A stretch of 18,547 nt of DNA from Betaproteobacteria bacterium (GTDB lineage: Bacteria; Pseudomonadota; Gammaproteobacteria; Burkholderiales; JAHFRG01): assembly GCA_023258935.1 (NCBI GenBank), contig JAHFRG010000020.1, forward strand, positions 1 to 18,547. The letters are read 5' to 3'. Shown here piece by piece: positions 14,010 through 18,547 of the stretch. The notes under the pieces are model-generated. The model did not search any database. It was given only the letters and a program-made list of their open reading frames with translations, and was not told the DNA's origin. The position numbers were made by a program, and so were the translations under genes. The stretch's first letter is position 1; each line of letters opens with the position of its first letter.

Positions 14010-15414
14010 AAAGAGTTTTCGCTTTCTCGACCGCCTCCTCGATGGAGCCCACCATGTAGAACGCCTGCTCGGGCAGTTGGTCGTACTCGCCAGCGACAAT
14101 GGCCTTGAAGCTCTTGATGGTCTCCTTGAGCGGCACAAATTTGCCCTTTTGGCCGGTGAAGACTTCCGCCACGCTGAAGGGCTGAGACAGAAAGCGCTGG
14201 ATTTTGCGGGCGCGGAACACGATCAGCTTGTCCTCGGGCGAGAGTTCGTCCATGCCGAGAATAGCAATAATGTCGCGCAATTCCTTGTAGCGCTGCAGCG
14301 TCGCCTGCACTGAGCGGGTAGTATTGTAGTGCTCCTCGCCAATCACGTTGGGGTCCACTTGGCGCGAAGTGGAATCCAGCGGATCCACTGCGGGATAAAT
14401 ACCGAGCGACGCGATGTCGCGCGACAGCACCACGGTGGAATCGAGGTGGCCGAAAGTGGTGGCGGGTGACGGGTCGGTTAGGTCGTCAGCAGGCACGTAT
14501 ATCGCCTGAATAGAAGTAATCGAGCCGGTCTTGGTCGAGGTGATGCGCTCCTGCAAGCGGCCCATCTCTTCAGCGAGCGTCGGCTGGTAGCCCACCGCTG
14601 AAGGCATGCGGCCGAGCAGCGCAGAAACTTCAACTCCCGCCAGAGTAAAGCGGTAAATATTATCAATGAAGAGCAGCACGTCGCGGCCTTCGTCGCGGAA
14701 GTATTCAGCCATGGTGAGGCCGCTCAATCCCACGCGCAGGCGGTTGCCCGGCGGCTCGTTCATCTGCCCGAATACCATCGCCACCTTTGATTCGGTCAGA
14801 TTATCGAGCTTTATGACGCCTGCCTCTATCATCTCGTGATAGAAGTCGTTGCCCTCGCGGGTGCGCTCGCCCACGCCGGCGAAAACCGAGAGACCCGAGC
14901 GCGCTTTTGCGATGTTATTGATGAGCTCCAGCATGTTGACAGTTTTGCCCACACCGGCGCCGCCGAACAGGCCCACCTTGCCGCCCTTGGCGAACGGGCA
15001 CACCAAGTCAATCACCTTGATACCGGTCTCCAGCAGCTCCTGGCTCGGGGAGAGCTCTTCGAAAGTCGGCGCTTTCTGATGAATCGGGCGCCTTTCGTCG
15101 CACTTGACCGGGCCGCCTTCGTCGATTGGACGGCCAAGAACGTCCATGATCCGGCCGAGCGTGCCGTGTCCTACCGGCACGGAAATCGGCGCACCGGTAT
15201 TTTTCACCACCATGCCGCGGCGCAGGCCGTCGCTTGGTCCCAGCGCGATGGTGCGCACCACGCCATCGCCCAGCTGCTGCTGCACTTCCAGCGTCAGATC
15301 GACCTGGTATTGGGGATCAAGCGTGAGCGCGTCATAAATGTTGGGCATTCCCTCGCGCGCAAATTGCACGTCGATTACCGCGCCGATGCACTGTACTATC
15401 TTGCCTTCACTCAT
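14008..15414 (-). CDS. atpD: ATP synthase F1 subunit beta
   Basis: A 468-residue catalytic subunit. The Walker A loop GGAGVGKT is at 151-158 (Lys157, Thr158), the catalytic glutamate is Glu183 within GERTREGND, and the Walker B strand LLFIDN ends near Asp251. The C-terminal domain carries DELSPED (389-395), the betaproteobacterial form of the DELSEED motif that contacts gamma. The sequence is complete and similar in length to E. coli beta (460). AGGA about nine bases before the ATG supports the start. It lies between atpG and atpC in the usual order, but the spacers on both sides (111 and 74 bp) are longer than normal and filled with repeats. Confidence 0.98.
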   Translation of the reverse strand: MSEGKIVQCIGAVIDVQFAREGMPNIYDALTLDPQYQVDLTLEVQQQLGDGVVRTIALGPSDGLRRGMVVKNTGAPISVPVGHGTLGRIMDVLGRPIDEGGPVKCDERRPIHQKAPTFEELSPSQELLETGIKVIDLVCPFAKGGKVGLFGGAGVGKTVNMLELINNIAKARSGLSVFAGVGERTREGNDFYHEMIEAGVIKLDNLTESKVAMVFGQMNEPPGNRLRVGLSGLTMAEYFRDEGRDVLLFIDNIYRFTLAGVEVSALLGRMPSAVGYQPTLAEEMGRLQERITSTKTGSITSIQAIYVPADDLTDPSPATTFGHLDSTVVLSRDIASLGIYPAVDPLDSTSRQVDPNVIGEEHYNTTRSVQATLQRYKELRDIIAILGMDELSPEDKLIVFRARKIQRFLSQPFSVAEVFTGQKGKFVPLKETIKSFKAIVAGEYDQLPEQAFYMVGSIEEAVEKAKTL

Positions 15415-15451
15415 AGTCTCTATCCTAGAAATTCAAAATCAAATTCGGTTT

Positions 15452-15514
15452 ACCGCGGAGGCGCGGAGAGAATCTTTTCCTGTCATTTCTCAGCGTCCTC
15501 TGCGTCCTCTGCGG
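15452..15514. repeat. Inverted GAGG/CCTC-rich repeat in the atpG-atpD spacer
   Basis: ACCGCGGAGGCGCGGAGAGA (15452-15471) faces an imperfect complement at 15486-15514 that contains two copies of TCCTCTGCG. The outer ACCGC/GCGGT arms pair exactly. The motif resembles CCGCAGAGG-type intergenic repeats found scattered in many bacterial genomes. Confidence 0.65.
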
Positions 15515-15525
15515 TGAAATGAAGT

Positions 15526-16389
15526 TCAAACGGCCGCAGCACCGCCGACAATCTCAGACAGTTCCTTGGTAATCGCTGCCTGGCGCGATTTGTTGTAGAC
15601 CAAAGTGAGCTCGTCAATCACCTTGCCCGCATTGTCTGAAGCCGCTTTCATCGCTACCATGCGCGCCGATTGTTCGGAAGCCATGTTTTCGCACACCGCC
15701 TGATAGACCAACATCTCAATGTAGCGCTTCAATACCTCATCCAGCACATCCTTCGCATCGGGCTCGTAGATGTAGTCCCACCTACCCCCCGGCGCGCCTA
15801 GTTTCTCGCCTGAGAATGGCAGCAATGGCTCCATCACAGGCTCCTGCTTCATGGTGTTGATGAAGCGGGTGGAGAAAATCATCAAGCGGTCGAAACGGTC
15901 TTGAGTGTAGCCATCGAGCATAACTTTCACCGTGCCGATGAGTTTTTCCATGTACGGCTTGTCGCCGAGGCCCACGACATGCGACACGATATTCGCACCC
16001 AGGCGCTGCATGAAGCCAAGGCCTTTGTTGCCGATGCAGCAGACCTCAAACTGCTCGCCCTGGGATTCCCACTCTTTCATTTTGCTGAGGATGAGCCTGG
16101 CCACGTTGGTGTTAAGGCCCCCGCACAGGCCCTTGTCGGTGGTGATCAGAATGAGGCCCACTTTCTTCACCGTATCGCGCTCAACCAAAAAGGGGTGACG
16201 GTATTCGGGATTGGCGTGGGAGAGATGCGCTGCGATATTGCGGATTTTTTCGCCGTAAGGACGGGCGCGACGCATGCGATCCTGCGCCTTGCGCATTTTC
16301 GACGCCGCGACCATTTCCATGGCCTTGGTGATTTTGCGAGTGTTCTGGACACTCTTAATCTTGTTCCGTATTTCTTTCGAACCTGGCAT
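15526..16389 (-). CDS. atpG: ATP synthase F1 subunit gamma
   Basis: A 287-residue rotor subunit, the same length as E. coli gamma. The N-terminal helix begins SKEIRNKIKSVQNTRKITKA and continues MEMVAASKMRKAQ, the coiled-coil strand that fits inside the alpha-beta ring. The central Rossmann-like segment has ITTDKGLCGGLNTNV (about 87-101). The C-terminal helix contains ARMVAMKAASDNAGKVI and closes with ITKELSEIVGGAAAV, matching the conserved family end. GTGAG some nine bases upstream supports the ATG. It lies 151 bp from atpA, an unusually wide spacing, and 111 bp before atpD. Confidence 0.98.
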   Translation of the reverse strand: MPGSKEIRNKIKSVQNTRKITKAMEMVAASKMRKAQDRMRRARPYGEKIRNIAAHLSHANPEYRHPFLVERDTVKKVGLILITTDKGLCGGLNTNVARLILSKMKEWESQGEQFEVCCIGNKGLGFMQRLGANIVSHVVGLGDKPYMEKLIGTVKVMLDGYTQDRFDRLMIFSTRFINTMKQEPVMEPLLPFSGEKLGAPGGRWDYIYEPDAKDVLDEVLKRYIEMLVYQAVCENMASEQSARMVAMKAASDNAGKVIDELTLVYNKSRQAAITKELSEIVGGAAAV

Positions 16390-16540
16390 TTATTAACTCA
16401 CTGAAACCTTAAGCAAGCGTCACGAGCGAAGCGATTGCTAGGCGCGAGCTGGCGAAGGCCGACGCCGTGTACAAATGAAGTACACCAAGAGGCCTGAGTC
16501 CGGCTTGCAACAATGTCAGTGCGAGCGCAGTAGCTTGCCA
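16390..16540. repeat. Spacer between atpA and atpG with inverted repeats
   Basis: These 151 bases contain no gene. GTGTAC (16467-16472) and GTACAC (16480-16485) form a perfect stem with a 7-base loop, next to GGCG/CGCC (16451-16466). The wide gap and the cluster of GC-rich arms suggest an inserted repeat element; its boundaries cannot be set from a single copy. Confidence 0.45.
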
Positions 16541-18082
<1,542 letters not shown>

Positions 18083-18116
18083 TTCTGCTCCTGAACTATT
18101 CCGAAGGGTTGCCGAT

Positions 18117-18547
18117 TTATCTTGTCAATGCGGTACGCATCGCTTCCAGTTTGCCGCGCACCGTGGCATCGAGAACATGGTCGCCGACCGCGATTATCAC
18201 TCCGCCAATCAACTCGGGTTCAACGCTAAGCTGAGTGACGATTTTGCGCTGGTATCTGTGTTTTAGACGCCGTACCAGTTCGCTTTCCTGTTTTTTGTTC
18301 AGCGGAAACGCTGAATTGATCTTCACTTCGAGCACGCCTTCCTGTTCCGACTTGAGCGCTTCAAACAATTCCCGGATTTCGGGCAGCAAGGTAAGGCGGT
18401 CGTTGCGCGTGAGCACCTGCACAAAATTCCTGCCCATGCCGTCGAGTTTTTCGCCACAAATGCCAAGCAGCGCACTCTCGACTTGCTCTGCGCTGAAATT
18501 CGGGTTGCTGATGTAAGCCGCCACCTGCGGTTCTGTTACGACCATTT
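18117..18547 (-). CDS. atpH: ATP synthase F1 subunit delta, 5' end outside the window
   Basis: The gene is cut by the right edge. About 143 codons are visible, and family members have about 178 residues, so roughly 35 N-terminal residues are missing; the ATG at 18545 is internal. Visible segments include QVAAYISNPNFSAEQ, ICGEKLDGMGRNFVQVL and LLPEIRELFEALKSEQEGVLEV. The C-terminal part has INSAFPLNKKQ and the conserved ending LIGGVIIAVGDHVLDATVRGKLEAM. The subunit joins the peripheral stalk to F1. The atpI, B, E and F genes should lie beyond the edge. Confidence 0.95.
   Translation of the reverse strand, partial: MVVTEPQVAAYISNPNFSAEQVESALLGICGEKLDGMGRNFVQVLTRNDRLTLLPEIRELFEALKSEQEGVLEVKINSAFPLNKKQESELVRRLKHRYQRKIVTQLSVEPELIGGVIIAVGDHVLDATVRGKLEAMRTALTR

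Overview
The window looks like a chromosomal segment of a betaproteobacterium, possibly near Nitrosomonadales. This is an inference from the F1 ATP synthase sequences, the closeness of the atp genes to glmU and glmS, and a HemP/FTR1 iron locus with a classical Fur box. No rRNA, tRNA, CRISPR array, transposase or phage gene is visible.

Right half (8593-18547, all minus strand): the 3' part of a standard ATP synthase operon, atpH (cut by the window edge), atpA, atpG, atpD, atpC, closed by a clear intrinsic terminator at 13457-13481. It is followed by glpD (aerobic glycerol-3-phosphate dehydrogenase), glmU and glmS (UDP-GlcNAc synthesis). The coding regions are ordinary. The spacers are not: atpA-atpG, atpG-atpD, atpD-atpC and glmU-glmS are long for such operons and hold inverted or 7-nt-period repeats. 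In two of them the repeat runs into the stop codon of the upstream gene.

Middle (5521-8432, plus strand): a complete three-gene TRAP transporter (dctP, dctQ, dctM) convergent with glmS. It ends just beyond the glmS 3' end, which is the conserved Tn7 attachment locus in bacteria. Its codons favour G/C-ending forms more than the genes to its left do.

Left half (1-5141, minus strand): a membrane-anchored Ser/Thr protein kinase with a C-terminal PEGA domain. Next comes an iron-uptake cluster: a Fur-box promoter, a periplasmic EfeO-like cupredoxin, an FTR1 iron permease, and a 57-residue HemP hidden between longer genes. It continues with an outer-membrane barrel protein of unknown function and a DoxX-family membrane protein. 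At the very left edge are the first 15 codons of what looks like a metallophosphoesterase, preceded by a perfect 16-bp palindrome.

No wholly new multi-gene system is evident. The points most worth a second look are the repeat-filled spacers inside the atp/glm genes, the small hemP gene and unknown barrel in the Fur-controlled cluster, and the TRAP cassette at the glmS 3' end.
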